Of a DNA stretch of 64,000 nt, positions 17,341 to 27,231 are shown in pieces. The translations under genes were made by a program, and so were the position numbers. Origin of the DNA: Petrimonas sulfuriphila (GTDB lineage Bacteria > Bacteroidota > Bacteroidia > Bacteroidales > Dysgonomonadaceae); the NCBI GenBank assembly GCA_038561985.1, contig CP073276.1, positions 434,001-498,000 on the forward strand, given 5' to 3'. The notes under the pieces were generated by a model that was not told where the DNA came from, made no database searches, and worked only from the letters and a program-made list of their open reading frames with translations. The first letter of the stretch is position 1. Every line of letters begins with the position of its first letter.

Positions 17341-19908
17341 TTAACTGATCCACTTCACGTAAGCAAAATCCATGCGGTGCGGCAGATCCGGATTTTTCGG
17401 ATAAATACGCAAAGCATATTGGTGTGTGCCTGGGTCGTTTAGCGCTTCTCTGGTTTGGAAAAAAAGCCGGGAACCTTCCGTTTTCAACAAGTTGAACTCG
17501 TATTTTTCAACAAATTCAACTTTATTGGCAGTTGAGTCGTAGTCAACCACCACGCACTCCAGCCCCAACTCGGCAGCAATATCTTTCTTGTCGATAACCA
17601 CTTCGCCGTAAATCTTGTTTTTTCCGTTATTTATATCTACTTCCTGTACCGGCTCAAACTCCAGTTTAATTACTTCGATCTTGTCCCATTTAGATGCGGT
17701 ATCTTCTTTCCAACGAACGATTTCCTTAGCTTTCGCATAATTATTTTCGGCAAGCTTTTTCGATCGTTGTGCCAGCTTCATATAAAAACGGTCGAAGTAG
17801 TCGTCCATCATCCGTTTGGTCGTGTAATGCGGAGCTATTTCTGCAATCGATTTCTTCACGAACTTCACCCACTGAGGCGAATATCCGTTGCTGTTGTGCG
17901 CATAATAAAGCGGAATGATCTCCGACTCAAGCATGGTGTAAAGAGTCGATGCATCCAGTTCATCCTGGAAAGCCTGATTTTCGTAAGTCCGTTTTGCGGT
18001 TAACGCCCAACCGGCCCCTTCGACATACCCCTCGTACCACCAGCCATCCAATACAGAAAGGTTTAACACGCCGTTCATAATGGCTTTTTCACCCGATGTG
18101 CCCGAAGCTTCCTGTAAACGCGTAGGGGTGTTCAGCCAGATATCAACGCCCGAAACCAAACGTTTAGCTAAACGCATGTCGTAGTTCTCGAGGAAAATTA
18201 TTTTTCCTAAAAATTCGGGGCGGCGCGATATTTCCACAATGTGCTTGATGAGCGATTGTCCACCACCATCTGCAGGATGCGCTTTGCCGGCAAAAATAAA
18301 CGTAACCGGGCGCTCGGGATTGTTCAGTATTTTTGCCAGACGGTCTAAATCTGAAAACAATAAATGAGCCCGTTTATAGGTAGCGAAACGGCGCGAAAAT
18401 CCTATGATCAGAGAACCCGGCCTGATTTCATCGAGCATCGAAATGATCCGGGTGGGGGCAGCCTGATTTTTTAACCACCCATCAACAAACTCACTCTTGA
18501 TGTAATCGACAAGCTTCTCCTTCAAGTGCATGCGTAATCCCCAAATCTCCTCATCACTGATATCATACACCTTTTTCCATATCTCGGGATTAGACTGATC
18601 CTGGTAAAAATCTTCGCCCAGGTTATTCTCGTAAATCCTCTTTACCGATGAAGTTGCCCAGGTCGGCAGGTGGACACCGTTGGTAACATAGCCCACATGG
18701 AGTTCCTGTGGAAAATAACCCTTCCAGACCGGCTGAAACATCTCCTGAGAAACCAGGCCGTGAAGTTTACTTACTCCGTTTGATTCCTGTGCGGTGTTCA
18801 ACGCAAAAACACTCATCGAGAACTTTTCGTTTGTACCCGGATTATCACGTCCCATATCCATAAACTGATACCAGGGGATACCTATCTTGTTGACCAAAGG
18901 TTCCATGTATTTCCGGATAAGCGACTCCTCAAAATAATCATGACCGGCAGGAACAGGGGTGTGTACCGTATAAAGGGTGGATGCACGTACAACCTCCAAC
19001 GCTTCGTTGAACGACAGTTTTTCTTCTTGCACATAATCGCGTAACCGCTTAGCACTGATAAGGGCTGCATGCCCCTCGTTCATGTGATACACATCTTTCC
19101 GGATACCTAGCCTTTTCAGAAGCAATATTCCTCCTACGCCAAGCAAATATTCCTGTTTCATGCGGTTTTCCCAATCCCCTCCGTAAAGTTGGTGGGTAAT
19201 GGACCGGTCATATTCGCTGTTATGTTCAAGATCTGTATCCATCAGATACAACTGAATACGCCCTACCGATACTTTCCAGATATTTGAATATATGGTTCTG
19301 TCGTGGAAAGGTACTTCGAGAACAACAGGCTTGTTATGTTCATCCAGTACCTGGGTTATGGGTAAGGAACCAAAGTTTTGGGCTTCGTAGTTGGCAATTT
19401 GCTGCCCGTCCACGGAAAGGGTTTGGGTGAAATATCCGTGGCGGTACAGGAACCCGACAGCAGTCATATCAACCCGGCTGTCGCTTGCTTCTTTCAGGTA
19501 ATCACCGGCCAGAACGCCGAGCCCGCCGGAGTATATCTTTAAAGCGTGCGACAGGCCGTATTCCATGCTGAAATAAGCAATACTGGGCCGATCTGCATCG
19601 AAAGGAGTACCTATATAGTTTTTGTATGATTGATGTAACCGACCTATTCTAGCCATCAGATCGGCATTTTTCATAATTTCCTCCGTTTTTTCAGTACGCA
19701 AGTTTTGAAGTAACGCTACCGGATTTTTACCACACTTTTCGTATTCCTCATAATCCAGCAATTCAAAAATTTCTTTTGCCTCCTCGCTCCAAACCCACCA
19801 AAGGTTATGGGCGATTTCTTCCAACGGCCTTAACTCTTCCGGCAAAATTGAATGTACGTGCACATCATGCCATACCGGAGTGTTTGAATAACTCGCTTTA
19901 ATAATCAT
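17341..19908 (-). CDS. glgP: alpha-glucan (glycogen/starch) phosphorylase
   Basis: This 855-residue GT35-family enzyme releases glucose-1-phosphate from the non-reducing ends of glycogen in the cytoplasm. The N-terminal region (LRPLEEIAHNLWWVWSEEA) is the DUF3417-type domain of the bacterial short-phosphorylase branch. The pyridoxal-phosphate region reads EASGTSGEKAIMNGVLNLS near residues 610-630. The FSMEYGL and HMNEGHAAL stretches are also typical. Length is normal for the branch. It lies downstream of the glycogen synthase gene on the same strand with a 171-base gap, so synthesis and breakdown are encoded together. A -7 box in the gap suggests it also has its own promoter. Confidence 0.93.
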   Translation of the reverse strand: MIIKASYSNTPVWHDVHVHSILPEELRPLEEIAHNLWWVWSEEAKEIFELLDYEEYEKCGKNPVALLQNLRTEKTEEIMKNADLMARIGRLHQSYKNYIGTPFDADRPSIAYFSMEYGLSHALKIYSGGLGVLAGDYLKEASDSRVDMTAVGFLYRHGYFTQTLSVDGQQIANYEAQNFGSLPITQVLDEHNKPVVLEVPFHDRTIYSNIWKVSVGRIQLYLMDTDLEHNSEYDRSITHQLYGGDWENRMKQEYLLGVGGILLLKRLGIRKDVYHMNEGHAALISAKRLRDYVQEEKLSFNEALEVVRASTLYTVHTPVPAGHDYFEESLIRKYMEPLVNKIGIPWYQFMDMGRDNPGTNEKFSMSVFALNTAQESNGVSKLHGLVSQEMFQPVWKGYFPQELHVGYVTNGVHLPTWATSSVKRIYENNLGEDFYQDQSNPEIWKKVYDISDEEIWGLRMHLKEKLVDYIKSEFVDGWLKNQAAPTRIISMLDEIRPGSLIIGFSRRFATYKRAHLLFSDLDRLAKILNNPERPVTFIFAGKAHPADGGGQSLIKHIVEISRRPEFLGKIIFLENYDMRLAKRLVSGVDIWLNTPTRLQEASGTSGEKAIMNGVLNLSVLDGWWYEGYVEGAGWALTAKRTYENQAFQDELDASTLYTMLESEIIPLYYAHNSNGYSPQWVKFVKKSIAEIAPHYTTKRMMDDYFDRFYMKLAQRSKKLAENNYAKAKEIVRWKEDTASKWDKIEVIKLEFEPVQEVDINNGKNKIYGEVVIDKKDIAAELGLECVVVDYDSTANKVEFVEKYEFNLLKTEGSRLFFQTREALNDPGTHQYALRIYPKNPDLPHRMDFAYVKWIS

Positions 19909-20066
19909 TTTTTATCGTTTAAATGTTGATTTTTTAATGTTGATTTTGGTCTGAATTCAAATCATCAGAATTTCAGACCACTACACTTTTAAACGTCAAG
20001 ATAGTCTGACCATCTAACTACCCAATCGTCTAACAGTTTTCGCTCTTTATTCTTTGTTCTTTTCCG

Positions 20067-20074
20067 CAAATATA
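20067..20074 (-). promoter_or_regulatory. possible -7 promoter box for the phosphorylase gene
   Basis: On the - strand this reads TATATTTG, matching TAnnTTTG. It sits between the glycogen synthase stop and the phosphorylase start, about 160 bases from the latter. No clear -33 element was found. Confidence 0.4.
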
Positions 20075-20079
20075 AGCAT

Positions 20080-21729
20080 TTAATCGGCTTTGTATCTTGC
20101 CGGTTTCGATAACCGTATAAAAGAGTTGTGCAATGCTTTGCGATAAGCTTCCTGATAATAGGTGATGAAATGTGCCCAATCTGCCCTGTCGGAAAGTTCC
20201 GCAGCCATTTTTTTCAACACATTCACCTGATCTATACTTTTGAGTGTAAAGTCGTATAGGGTGGCTGCAATCTCCTCTGCCACCTCTTTATAGTTGCTGT
20301 CGTCCCGGTAAATGACCTGTACCCCATCGGATAAACCTTTCTCTGTATCTCCATTTTTCTTTGCCCAAACACCAAAACCCGCCAGCGTTGTCGTGATGGT
20401 AGGAATGGAAAAGGCAACGCTCTCGTGCGGTGTGTACCCCCACGGTTCGTAATAGGACGGAAAAACAGAAACATCCAGGCCAATTAACAGGTTGTAATAA
20501 TCCGTATTGAAGATACCGTCGAATCCGTTCAGGTAAGACGGAACAAAAATTACTTTTACCCTCTCCTGCTCTGAATTGCTAAATCCAAGGTATTTCAGGT
20601 AATTTACAATCTTGTCGTTTTCGATATCCTGCAGCTGATGAGTTGTATAAAGTGCCGATTGCCAATCTTCCCTGGGACCCTTTATCCAAGCAGGGATCAT
20701 AATGAATGCAATCACATCTTTGGACAATTGAGGCATCTTGCGCAACGTGTCCAACGCATCGATAAAAACATCGATACCTTTGTTCTTGTATTCATACCTT
20801 CCGCTAATTCCTACCAGTAGTGCATCGGGATGAACAAAATGCCCCAATAGTTTCTCCGCAACACTCAGCAACGTTTCACGCGCCTTTTTTCGGGTACGCC
20901 TATAGTTCAATCCGTTGGGGATAAAGTCTTTCTCAAATCCGTTGGGAGTCACCACATCAGGCTGACGCTGAAGAAACTGCGAACACTCTTGTGCCGTAAT
21001 ATCACTTACCGTAGTGAAACAATCCACACTTTGTGCCGCCCTTTTCTCAATGGAATGCTTGGCCACCATATTCAGTTGGCGCGCCATCTGATCGCCGTTA
21101 TAATTTTTCAGGTGATTGTAGAGCGGGAGCCCGTTTCCGGCAATAGAGCGTCCTACTCCCGTGGCGTGGGTGGTGAAAACTGTGGCAATTTTCGGAACAT
21201 ATTTCTTGATGTACAAGGCTCCCATACCTAACTGCCACTCATCGAAGTGCGCAATGACATGGCACGCCTCCAAACGGTGAAACCGATAGAAACTTTCTAT
21301 AACCACCCCCGAAGCATAGGCGAACATCGATGACTCGTCGTAATCTCCGTAGGCATACATGGAGTCTACCCCAAAATCGAGCCACATCTCTGAATAGATG
21401 CTGTTCTTTTGTTCAAAAAACCGGTCAAACTTAATCAGAAAAACGATGGGATTTCCAGGTACATTCCACCTTCCAGCACGTATCTCGAGGTTCTGGTTTA
21501 TCCGTGCAAAGTTTCTCCAATCGGCGTAAAGTTCCTTTTCTTCCAGGAACCAGGGATTATCCGATGGTTGTAAAACATCGGGGCCGATAAAAAAAACCTT
21601 GTCTTTGTATAATTTTTGTAGTGAATTTGCCTTCGTTGATAAAACGGTGTAGATACCGCCAACTTTGTTACACACTTCCCAACTTGCTTCGAAGATGTAG
21701 TCGGGAGTATGCTTTGCATCCATTTGCAT
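20080..21729 (-). CDS. GT3-type glycogen synthase
   Basis: This cytoplasmic glycosyltransferase of about 549 residues extends alpha-1,4-glucan chains. The N-terminal block YIFEASWEVCNKVGGIYTVLSTK and the later EPWGYTPHESVAFSIPTITTTLAGFG belong to the eukaryote-like GT3 glycogen synthases that Bacteroidetes use in place of GlgA (only short parts quoted by position: about residues 9-31 and 455-480). The start was set at ATG 21729 (MQMDAKHTPDY). A longer frame up to 22014 runs into the divergent mfd gene and adds non-conserved residues. A -7 box at 21754-21761 fits this start. GT3 enzymes normally use UDP-glucose; which donor is used here cannot be told. Confidence 0.88.
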   Translation of the reverse strand: MQMDAKHTPDYIFEASWEVCNKVGGIYTVLSTKANSLQKLYKDKVFFIGPDVLQPSDNPWFLEEKELYADWRNFARINQNLEIRAGRWNVPGNPIVFLIKFDRFFEQKNSIYSEMWLDFGVDSMYAYGDYDESSMFAYASGVVIESFYRFHRLEACHVIAHFDEWQLGMGALYIKKYVPKIATVFTTHATGVGRSIAGNGLPLYNHLKNYNGDQMARQLNMVAKHSIEKRAAQSVDCFTTVSDITAQECSQFLQRQPDVVTPNGFEKDFIPNGLNYRRTRKKARETLLSVAEKLLGHFVHPDALLVGISGRYEYKNKGIDVFIDALDTLRKMPQLSKDVIAFIMIPAWIKGPREDWQSALYTTHQLQDIENDKIVNYLKYLGFSNSEQERVKVIFVPSYLNGFDGIFNTDYYNLLIGLDVSVFPSYYEPWGYTPHESVAFSIPTITTTLAGFGVWAKKNGDTEKGLSDGVQVIYRDDSNYKEVAEEIAATLYDFTLKSIDQVNVLKKMAAELSDRADWAHFITYYQEAYRKALHNSFIRLSKPARYKAD

Positions 21730-21753
21730 ATAAAAGAACTGTAATTTGAAAGA

Positions 21754-21761
21754 CAAAGATA
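21754..21761 (-). promoter_or_regulatory. -7 promoter box for glycogen synthase
   Basis: On the - strand this reads TATCTTTG, a perfect TAnnTTTG, 25 bases before ATG 21729. A TTCG at the -33 spacing is only a partial match. It lies back to back with the mfd promoter. Confidence 0.65.
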
Positions 21762-21850
21762 CAGATTTAAAGTGAAAAAGCGAAAAGGGAAGTCTTAAAA
21801 ATATCATAATCACAGGCACAATCCGTAAATCTAAAATCGTAATTTCTTTG

Positions 21851-21858
21851 TACCTTTG
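21851..21858 (+). promoter_or_regulatory. -7 promoter box for mfd
   Basis: TACCTTTG matches TAnnTTTG exactly and ends 17 bases before the mfd start codon, giving a very short leader. Confidence 0.65.
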
Positions 21859-21875
21859 CCCCGAATTTATAAACG

Positions 21876-24800
21876 ATGGTATCAGACATCTCTCAATTGC
21901 TCCGGATCCTTGAGGTTCACCCCAACGTAGCGGCCGCAAACAAATTGCTGAAAGAGGTAAAAACACTTTTAGTGAAAGGTTTGCACGGTTCTTCGCGTGC
22001 ACTTTTCTCGGCAACGCTTTATAACAAACAACCGCGGACCTTTCTTTTTATCCTCAATGACCTGGAAACGGCAGGATATTTTTATCACGACGTTACACAG
22101 ATCCTGGGAACGAAAGACATCCTTTTCTTTCCTTCGGCTTACAAACGTGCTGCCAAGTACGGACAGATGGATCCGGCAAACGAAATTCTCCGCACCGAAG
22201 TGTTGAGTCGTTTACAAAACAACGACTCTTCGTTGTTCATCGTATCTTACCCCGATGCGCTGGCAGAAAAAACGGTTTCTCAGGCAACACTTCAGCAAAA
22301 CACCCTGAGGTTGTCGGTGGGTGAGCAGGTGGATTCCGGTTTTGTATCGGAAGTACTGGACTCTTACGGTTTCACCGCTGTGGATTACGTTTACGAACCC
22401 GGACAGTATGCCACTCGCGGAAGTATATTGGACGTCTTTTCCTTTTCGAACGAATTGCCTTACCGTATCGATTTCTTTGGAGACGAGGTGGAAACCATTC
22501 GCAGCTTTGAAGTTGAAAGCCAACTTTCTGTAGAGAAGTTCGTCGAAATCCGTATCGTCCCTGAATTCGGTAAAAGCAAGCACAAAAACGCATCGCTTTT
22601 TGACTCTGTTCCCCGGGAGACGATTATCGCGATTGAAGATATCCGCTGGATAGAAAGCCGCGTTGAAAGTATCTGCAACGATGAGCTGAGCATTGACATC
22701 AGTAACGAGGAACTGGTTAAAGCCGACCTGCTCACGAAAGAAGAGTTCCTGTCATCTATTGAACCGTTCACACACCTGCGGTTCGATACGAAACTGACGG
22801 ACACCCCAGATGCCATCTTGCAGTTTCAAACAACTCCACAACCGTTGTTTCAAAAGAATTTTGATTTGATTTCGGACTCGCTCAACCAGTTCCTGCAAAA
22901 CAACTATACCCTTTACATCCTCAGCGACAGTGAAAAACAGCACCAGCGTCTGAACACCATCTTCCACGACAGGGGCGACGATATTCCGTTCACGCCTGTA
23001 AACAAAACATTGCACGAAGGGTTTTCGGACGAATCGCTGAAAATCTGCTGCTTTACGGATCATCAGATTTTCAACCGGTTCCACAAATACAACCTGAAAT
23101 CCGAGAAGGCCCGCTCCGGAAAGATTGCACTCACATTAAAGGAGCTTAACCAGCTTCAACAAGGCGACTTTGTGGTTCACCTGGATCACGGAATCGGAAA
23201 ATTTGCGGGACTGGTCCGCCTTCGTATCGGAGAAACGGTGCAGGAGGTGATCAAGCTAACCTACCTGAACAACGATTCGGTATTCGTTTCCATCCATTCC
23301 CTTCATAAGATATCCAAATACAAAGGCAAAGAAGGAGAGTCTCCGCAACTCAACAAATTAGGCTCCGGTGCGTGGGAAAGGACTAAGGAAAGAACTAAAA
23401 CAAAAATAAAGGATATCGCCCGCGACCTTATAAAGTTATACGCCCAGCGACAGAACGAAAAGGGATTCTCCTATTCAAAAGACACCTACCTGCAAACTGA
23501 ACTGGAAGCTTCGTTCATGTATGAAGATACGCCCGATCAGCTAAAAGCCACGCAAGAAATCAAGCTGGATATGGAAAGTGACCATCCGATGGACAGGTTG
23601 GTATGCGGCGACGTGGGCTTCGGCAAGACGGAAGTAGCCGTACGTGCGGCTTTCAAAGCGGCCACCGATGGCAAACAAACGGCCGTTTTGGTACCGACCA
23701 CCGTGCTGGCCACCCAGCATTACAAGACATTCAGCGGAAGATTGTCCGATCTTCCCGTAAAAGTGGATTACCTGAGCCGCGCCCGCTCGGCGAAAGAACA
23801 AAAACAAATCCTCTCCGAGTTGAAAGAAGGCAAGATAGACATCATCATCGGCACTCACCGGTTGGTAGGCAAAGACATTCAGTTCAACGACCTGGGCCTG
23901 TTGATTATAGATGAAGAACAAAAGTTCGGCGTATCCACCAAAGAGAAACTGAAACAGCTGAAAAGCAATATCGACACGCTCACGATGACCGCTACCCCTA
24001 TTCCCAGAACGTTGCAGTTTTCGCTGATGGGGTCTCGCGATTTTTCCACCATAAACACGCCTCCCCCCAACCGTTATCCTGTACAAACGGAGGTTCACAC
24101 GTTCGACGTGGAGGTGATGAAAGAGGCCATCAACTACGAGGTGAGCCGGAACGGGCAGGTTTTTATCGTCAACAACCGCATACAGAACATTTACGAAATG
24201 GAAGCGCTGCTCAGGCGCGAGGTCAAAGACATCCGTATTGCGGTAGCTCACGGACAGATGGATCCGAAAAAACTGGAAGCCATTATTGCCGATTTTCTGA
24301 ATCACGAGTACGATGTGCTGCTGGCAACCACCATTATCGAATCGGGAATTGATATGCCCAACGTGAACACTATTATCGTTATCAACGCTCAAAACTTTGG
24401 GCTGAGCGACCTCCACCAACTTCGCGGACGCGTGGGAAGGAGTAATCGCAAAGCGTTCTGTTACCTGATGGCTCCACCGCTCTACACACTCAGCACCGAT
24501 TCCCGGCGAAGGTTACAGGCTATTGAGAATTTCTCCGAGCTGGGCAGCGGCATTCACATCGCGATGCAGGACCTGGATATCCGGGGTGCCGGTAACCTGT
24601 TGGGTGCAGAACAAAGCGGATTTATTGCCGACCTGGGCTACGAGACGTACCAGAAGATCCTGGCAGAAGCCGTACAGGAATTGCGCAAGGAGGAGTTTAC
24701 CGAACTCTATCGCGAACAACAGGAACTGAAGGCCGAAAGGGAAGAGGATTTTGTCGACGACGTGACCGTAGAGAGTGACCTGGAGCTGATGTTTCCGGTA

Positions 24801-25202
24801 GCCTATATCCCCAACGATGCCGAACGGGTAGCCATGTACCGCGAGTTGGACAACATGGAATCCGAGACACAAATCATGGATTTTACCCAACGGCTGGAAG
24901 ACCGTTTTGGTAAAATCCCCGCACAAGGAAAAGAGCTTATCCGTATCGTGCGGCTTCGCCGGCTTGCTAAATCACTAGGTATCGAAAAGATTTTCCTGAA
25001 GACCGGCCGAATGACCCTCTTCCTTATCTCCGATACCGAATCGCCTTATTACCGCTCAACGGCTTTCGACAAACTGCTAAACTTTATCCAGACTCATCCG
25101 CGGGACTGCCAGCTACGGGAAGCCGGCAAAAAACGATCGGTAATCATCCGGAATGTAAAAACCGTTGAGGCAGCGATTGCGCTAATACAATCCATCCACT
25201 GA
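21876..25202 (+). CDS. mfd: transcription-repair coupling factor Mfd
   Basis: This 1108-residue DNA translocase removes RNA polymerase stalled at lesions and recruits UvrA. Visible parts in order: UvrB-like N-terminal modules (about residues 1-330), the RNA-polymerase-interacting CarD-like domain at about 420-500 ([20 protein letters not shown]), helicase lobe 1 with Walker [10 protein letters not shown] near 575-583 and DEEQ box (IIDEEQKFG), helicase lobe 2 ([21 protein letters not shown]), and the C-terminal TRCF domain (about 960-1070). Length is near the usual 1100-1150. It is read divergently from glycogen synthase, and its 3' end overlaps the convergent cysK gene by 21 bases. Confidence 0.97.
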   Translation: MVSDISQLLRILEVHPNVAAANKLLKEVKTLLVKGLHGSSRALFSATLYNKQPRTFLFILNDLETAGYFYHDVTQILGTKDILFFPSAYKRAAKYGQMDPANEILRTEVLSRLQNNDSSLFIVSYPDALAEKTVSQATLQQNTLRLSVGEQVDSGFVSEVLDSYGFTAVDYVYEPGQYATRGSILDVFSFSNELPYRIDFFGDEVETIRSFEVESQLSVEKFVEIRIVPEFGKSKHKNASLFDSVPRETIIAIEDIRWIESRVESICNDELSIDISNEELVKADLLTKEEFLSSIEPFTHLRFDTKLTDTPDAILQFQTTPQPLFQKNFDLISDSLNQFLQNNYTLYILSDSEKQHQRLNTIFHDRGDDIPFTPVNKTLHEGFSDESLKICCFTDHQIFNRFHKYNLKSEKARSGKIALTLKELNQLQQGDFVVHLDHGIGKFAGLVRLRIGETVQEVIKLTYLNNDSVFVSIHSLHKISKYKGKEGESPQLNKLGSGAWERTKERTKTKIKDIARDLIKLYAQRQNEKGFSYSKDTYLQTELEASFMYEDTPDQLKATQEIKLDMESDHPMDRLVCGDVGFGKTEVAVRAAFKAATDGKQTAVLVPTTVLATQHYKTFSGRLSDLPVKVDYLSRARSAKEQKQILSELKEGKIDIIIGTHRLVGKDIQFNDLGLLIIDEEQKFGVSTKEKLKQLKSNIDTLTMTATPIPRTLQFSLMGSRDFSTINTPPPNRYPVQTEVHTFDVEVMKEAINYEVSRNGQVFIVNNRIQNIYEMEALLRREVKDIRIAVAHGQMDPKKLEAIIADFLNHEYDVLLATTIIESGIDMPNVNTIIVINAQNFGLSDLHQLRGRVGRSNRKAFCYLMAPPLYTLSTDSRRRLQAIENFSELGSGIHIAMQDLDIRGAGNLLGAEQSGFIADLGYETYQKILAEAVQELRKEEFTELYREQQELKAEREEDFVDDVTVESDLELMFPVAYIPNDAERVAMYRELDNMESETQIMDFTQRLEDRFGKIPAQGKELIRIVRLRRLAKSLGIEKIFLKTGRMTLFLISDTESPYYRSTAFDKLLNFIQTHPRDCQLREAGKKRSVIIRNVKTVEAAIALIQSIH

Positions 25203-26090
25203 CAAGTACCGTTCTCCCGTATCGTAATTGAACGTCAATATCCGCTTTTTCTCGGTCAGTTGCGACACTTTCTGCGCCACGGCAGCAATAGCCGCACCGG
25301 TGGAGATCCCTCCGAGAATACTCTCCTCTCGTGCTAGCCTACGGGCGTATATAAAGGCGTCTTCGTTGGATACTTTGATGACACTGTCGAGCACGTTCAG
25401 GTCCAACGTGTCGGGGATAAAGCCAGCTCCGATGCCTTGAATGGTATGCGGGCCGGGACTATCGCCGGAAATAACGGGAGAAGCCGCCGGCTCAACGGCA
25501 ATGACCTGAATGGAAGGAAACTTCTTTTTTAGCTCTCTCCCCACTCCTGTAATGTGGCCACCGGTACCTACCCCCGTAATCAGGTAATCAAACCCTTCGG
25601 GAAAATCATTGAGTACCTCTTTTGCCGTCTTCTCTGCATGAACCGTTACATTGGCTTGGTTTTGAAACTGTTGTGGGATCCAGGATCCCGGAATTCCGGA
25701 TTGAAGCTCCAGGGCTTTCTCAATGGCACCTTTCATCCCTTTCTCCCGGGGTGTCAACACCAGTTCCGAGCCAAAAAGCCCGATCAGGCGACGTCGTTCA
25801 ACCGACATGGATTCGGGCATCACGATAATGACCTTATACCCTTTGTAGGCACCGACAAAAGAAAGCCCTACACCGGTATTTCCCGATGTGGGTTCTATAA
25901 TGGTTCCTCCGGGCTTCAAGATCCCTTTTTTCTCCGCATCTTCAATCATTGCCAGAGCAATACGATCTTTGATACTCCCTACTGGATTTTGTCTTTCCAG
26001 TTTAATCCATACTTCGTGATGGGGGAACAACTTGCTCAAACGTACGTGAGGTGTATTCCCGATTGATTCCAGAATGTTGTTAAATCTCAT
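25182..26090 (-). CDS. cysK: cysteine synthase (O-acetylserine sulfhydrylase)
   Basis: This 302-residue cytoplasmic PLP enzyme makes L-cysteine from O-acetyl-L-serine and sulfide. The PLP lysine lies in [10 protein letters not shown] (about residue 42). The substrate loop [10 protein letters not shown] is at about 68-77, and the phosphate-binding [10 protein letters not shown] loop at about 172-181. The SGISTGAA-type loop appears here as [12 protein letters not shown]. Length is normal for CysK/CysM. It follows cysE by 44 bases on the same strand, so both enzymes of the pathway are made from one transcript, which begins with a poly-cysteine leader ORF. Its last 21 bases overlap the 3' end of mfd, leaving no room for a terminator outside mfd. 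Confidence 0.95.
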   Translation of the reverse strand: MRFNNILESIGNTPHVRLSKLFPHHEVWIKLERQNPVGSIKDRIALAMIEDAEKKGILKPGGTIIEPTSGNTGVGLSFVGAYKGYKVIIVMPESMSVERRRLIGLFGSELVLTPREKGMKGAIEKALELQSGIPGSWIPQQFQNQANVTVHAEKTAKEVLNDFPEGFDYLITGVGTGGHITGVGRELKKKFPSIQVIAVEPAASPVISGDSPGPHTIQGIGAGFIPDTLDLNVLDSVIKVSNEDAFIYARRLAREESILGGISTGAAIAAVAQKVSQLTEKKRILTFNYDTGERYLSVDGLY

Positions 26091-26134
26091 TGTTGTTAAT
26101 TTTAAAATGTTATGAATACCTTATATGTTTTTGT

Positions 26135-26956
26135 TTAAATGATAAAGTCAAGAGGCTGAACAAAGTTTTTTACCGTTCTGATCTTAACATCCACCGAGTT
26201 GTAAACCAGCGAATAGGGGATAACGCTTTGTGTCAACCACGCACCGCCACCAATGGTTGAGTCGTGCCCGATAACCGTCTCTCCTCCCAAAAGGGTAGCA
26301 TTGGCATAAATAACCACATTGTCTTCCACTGTGGGATGCCGTTTTACATCCGACAGTTTTTTTTCCACGTAGAGCGCTCCCAGCGTTACGCCCTGATAGA
26401 TTTTCACGTTGTCGCCTATTTCGGCAGTCTCACCAATCACAATCCCCGTGCCATGATCCAAAAATAAATTCTTGCCGATTTTAGCAGCGGGATGGATATC
26501 GATTCCGACTTTTGAGTGAGCATATTCACCAAAAAGGCGCGGGATAAGAGGTACACCCAACACATGCAGTTCGTGCGCCATCCGGTAGACACTCAGTGCA
26601 AAGAAACCGGGATAAGTGATGATTACTTCTTCGAGTGACTTGGCTGCCGGATCATTTTTGAGGTAGCATTTTGCATCTTCGTACAAAAGATCCTGAATTT
26701 CAGGAAACCGGCTGAAGAATTTATACACAGCTTCGTCTGCAAACTGCTGATCCTTCAAGCGGGCAATGTTTACACTCAATTCCCGGGCGCAATCCTTTAG
26801 CTTTTCATGAATGTCACCCATATCAATCCGTTCGCAGACAGGGAACATTTGCGAAAAGAGCGTTTTAACCACTTCTTCCAGCTTACACTTGTCAATGGGG
26901 ATTTGTACGGGCAACGGTTGAAACTTATTGATAAGTTCAAAAGTCTTTTTTATCAT
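26135..26956 (-). CDS. cysE: serine O-acetyltransferase
   Basis: This 273-residue acyltransferase converts L-serine and acetyl-CoA to O-acetylserine, the committed step of cysteine synthesis. The N-terminal helical region (about residues 1-140) precedes a left-handed beta-helix of hexapeptide repeats. The repeats include [45 protein letters not shown] (about 165-210, with the active-site Asp-His), followed by [18 protein letters not shown]. Length matches the longer Bacteroidetes form. The start codon lies 87 bases after the stop of the poly-Cys leader ORF, and cysK follows. Regulation by cysteine availability through that leader is likely but inferred. Confidence 0.94.
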   Translation of the reverse strand: MIKKTFELINKFQPLPVQIPIDKCKLEEVVKTLFSQMFPVCERIDMGDIHEKLKDCARELSVNIARLKDQQFADEAVYKFFSRFPEIQDLLYEDAKCYLKNDPAAKSLEEVIITYPGFFALSVYRMAHELHVLGVPLIPRLFGEYAHSKVGIDIHPAAKIGKNLFLDHGTGIVIGETAEIGDNVKIYQGVTLGALYVEKKLSDVKRHPTVEDNVVIYANATLLGGETVIGHDSTIGGGAWLTQSVIPYSLVYNSVDVKIRTVKNFVQPLDFII

Positions 26957-27002
26957 AAGAAGAGTTTTTTTAATGAATAATTTTTATTTGTTTGCTGAAA
27001 GG

Positions 27003-27023
27003 AACAGAGGGCCAGCCCTTGTT
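27003..27023 (-). promoter_or_regulatory. hairpin in the cysE leader RNA
   Basis: On the - strand AACA-AGGG pairs with CCCT-(C)-TGTT around a CTGG loop, 8 pairs with one bulged base. It lies between the poly-Cys ORF and cysE. No U-run follows, so it is not an ordinary terminator. The Cys-codon stretch itself can pair with CAGCAAACA (26989-26997, - strand), giving a possible alternative fold. Confidence 0.5.
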
Positions 27024-27043
27024 AATCGATTGGGAGGTGGTGA

Positions 27044-27085
27044 TCAACAACAGCAACAACAAATATGCATTCGCTTCTTATTCAT
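27044..27085 (-). CDS. poly-cysteine leader peptide upstream of cysE-cysK
   Basis: A 13-codon open frame reads MNKKRMHICCCCC and then TGA. The five consecutive Cys codons (TGT TGT TGC TGT TGT) sit at the very end. It lies on the same strand as cysE, 87 bases upstream of its start, and begins about 20 bases after a perfect -7 promoter box, so it would be the first thing translated on the cysteine-operon transcript. The design is that of amino-acid attenuation leaders: ribosomes slow at Cys codons when Cys-tRNA is scarce and so change the fold of the downstream RNA. Poly-Cys leader ORFs before sulfur genes are known from mycobacteria; I know of none described in Bacteroidetes. Translation is not proven. 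Confidence 0.75.
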   Translation of the reverse strand: MNKKRMHICCCCC

Positions 27086-27104
27086 TTTTTACGTTAGGAA
27101 GTAG

Positions 27105-27112
27105 CAAAGATA
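27105..27112 (-). promoter_or_regulatory. -7 promoter box for the cysE-cysK operon
   Basis: On the - strand this reads TATCTTTG, a perfect TAnnTTTG, with a T-rich TTTTC about 20 bases further upstream as a weak -33 element. Transcription would start near 27098, about a dozen bases before the leader ATG at 27085. Confidence 0.7.
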
Positions 27113-27185
27113 TAACTTATTTGAAATGAAAACACCCACATTTGTTGTTTTGTTCATTTTTGTCCCTAAAAAAATAACATTTAAT

Positions 27186-27222
27186 AAAAAAACTGTTCTT
27201 CAACAACAAATCTGAACTACAG
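27186..27222 (-). terminator. terminator after the DUF4954 gene
   Basis: On the - strand CTGT(AG)TTC pairs with GAACAG and is followed directly by seven T. It starts 10 bases after the stop at 27232 and separates this gene from the cysE-cysK promoter. Confidence 0.6.
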
Positions 27223-27231
27223 CAAGCTGTT

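Noticed and set aside
16804-17442. Several overlapping short frames in the junction region
   Set aside because: They overlap on both strands, show no family pattern, and some run through the repeat copies; none has a plausible start context.
21730-22014. Longer N-terminus for glycogen synthase
   Set aside because: It would overlap the divergent mfd start and pass through both promoters; the conserved YIFEASWEVCNKVGG block begins just after ATG 21729.
23541-24419. 292-codon open frame antisense to mfd
   Set aside because: It lies wholly opposite the conserved helicase core, has low-complexity composition and resembles no family.
27026-27042. CACCTCC directly after the poly-Cys leader stop, identical to the anti-Shine-Dalgarno core
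   Set aside because: Bacteroidetes rely little on Shine-Dalgarno pairing and no matching SD precedes cysE, so a regulatory role is not supported.
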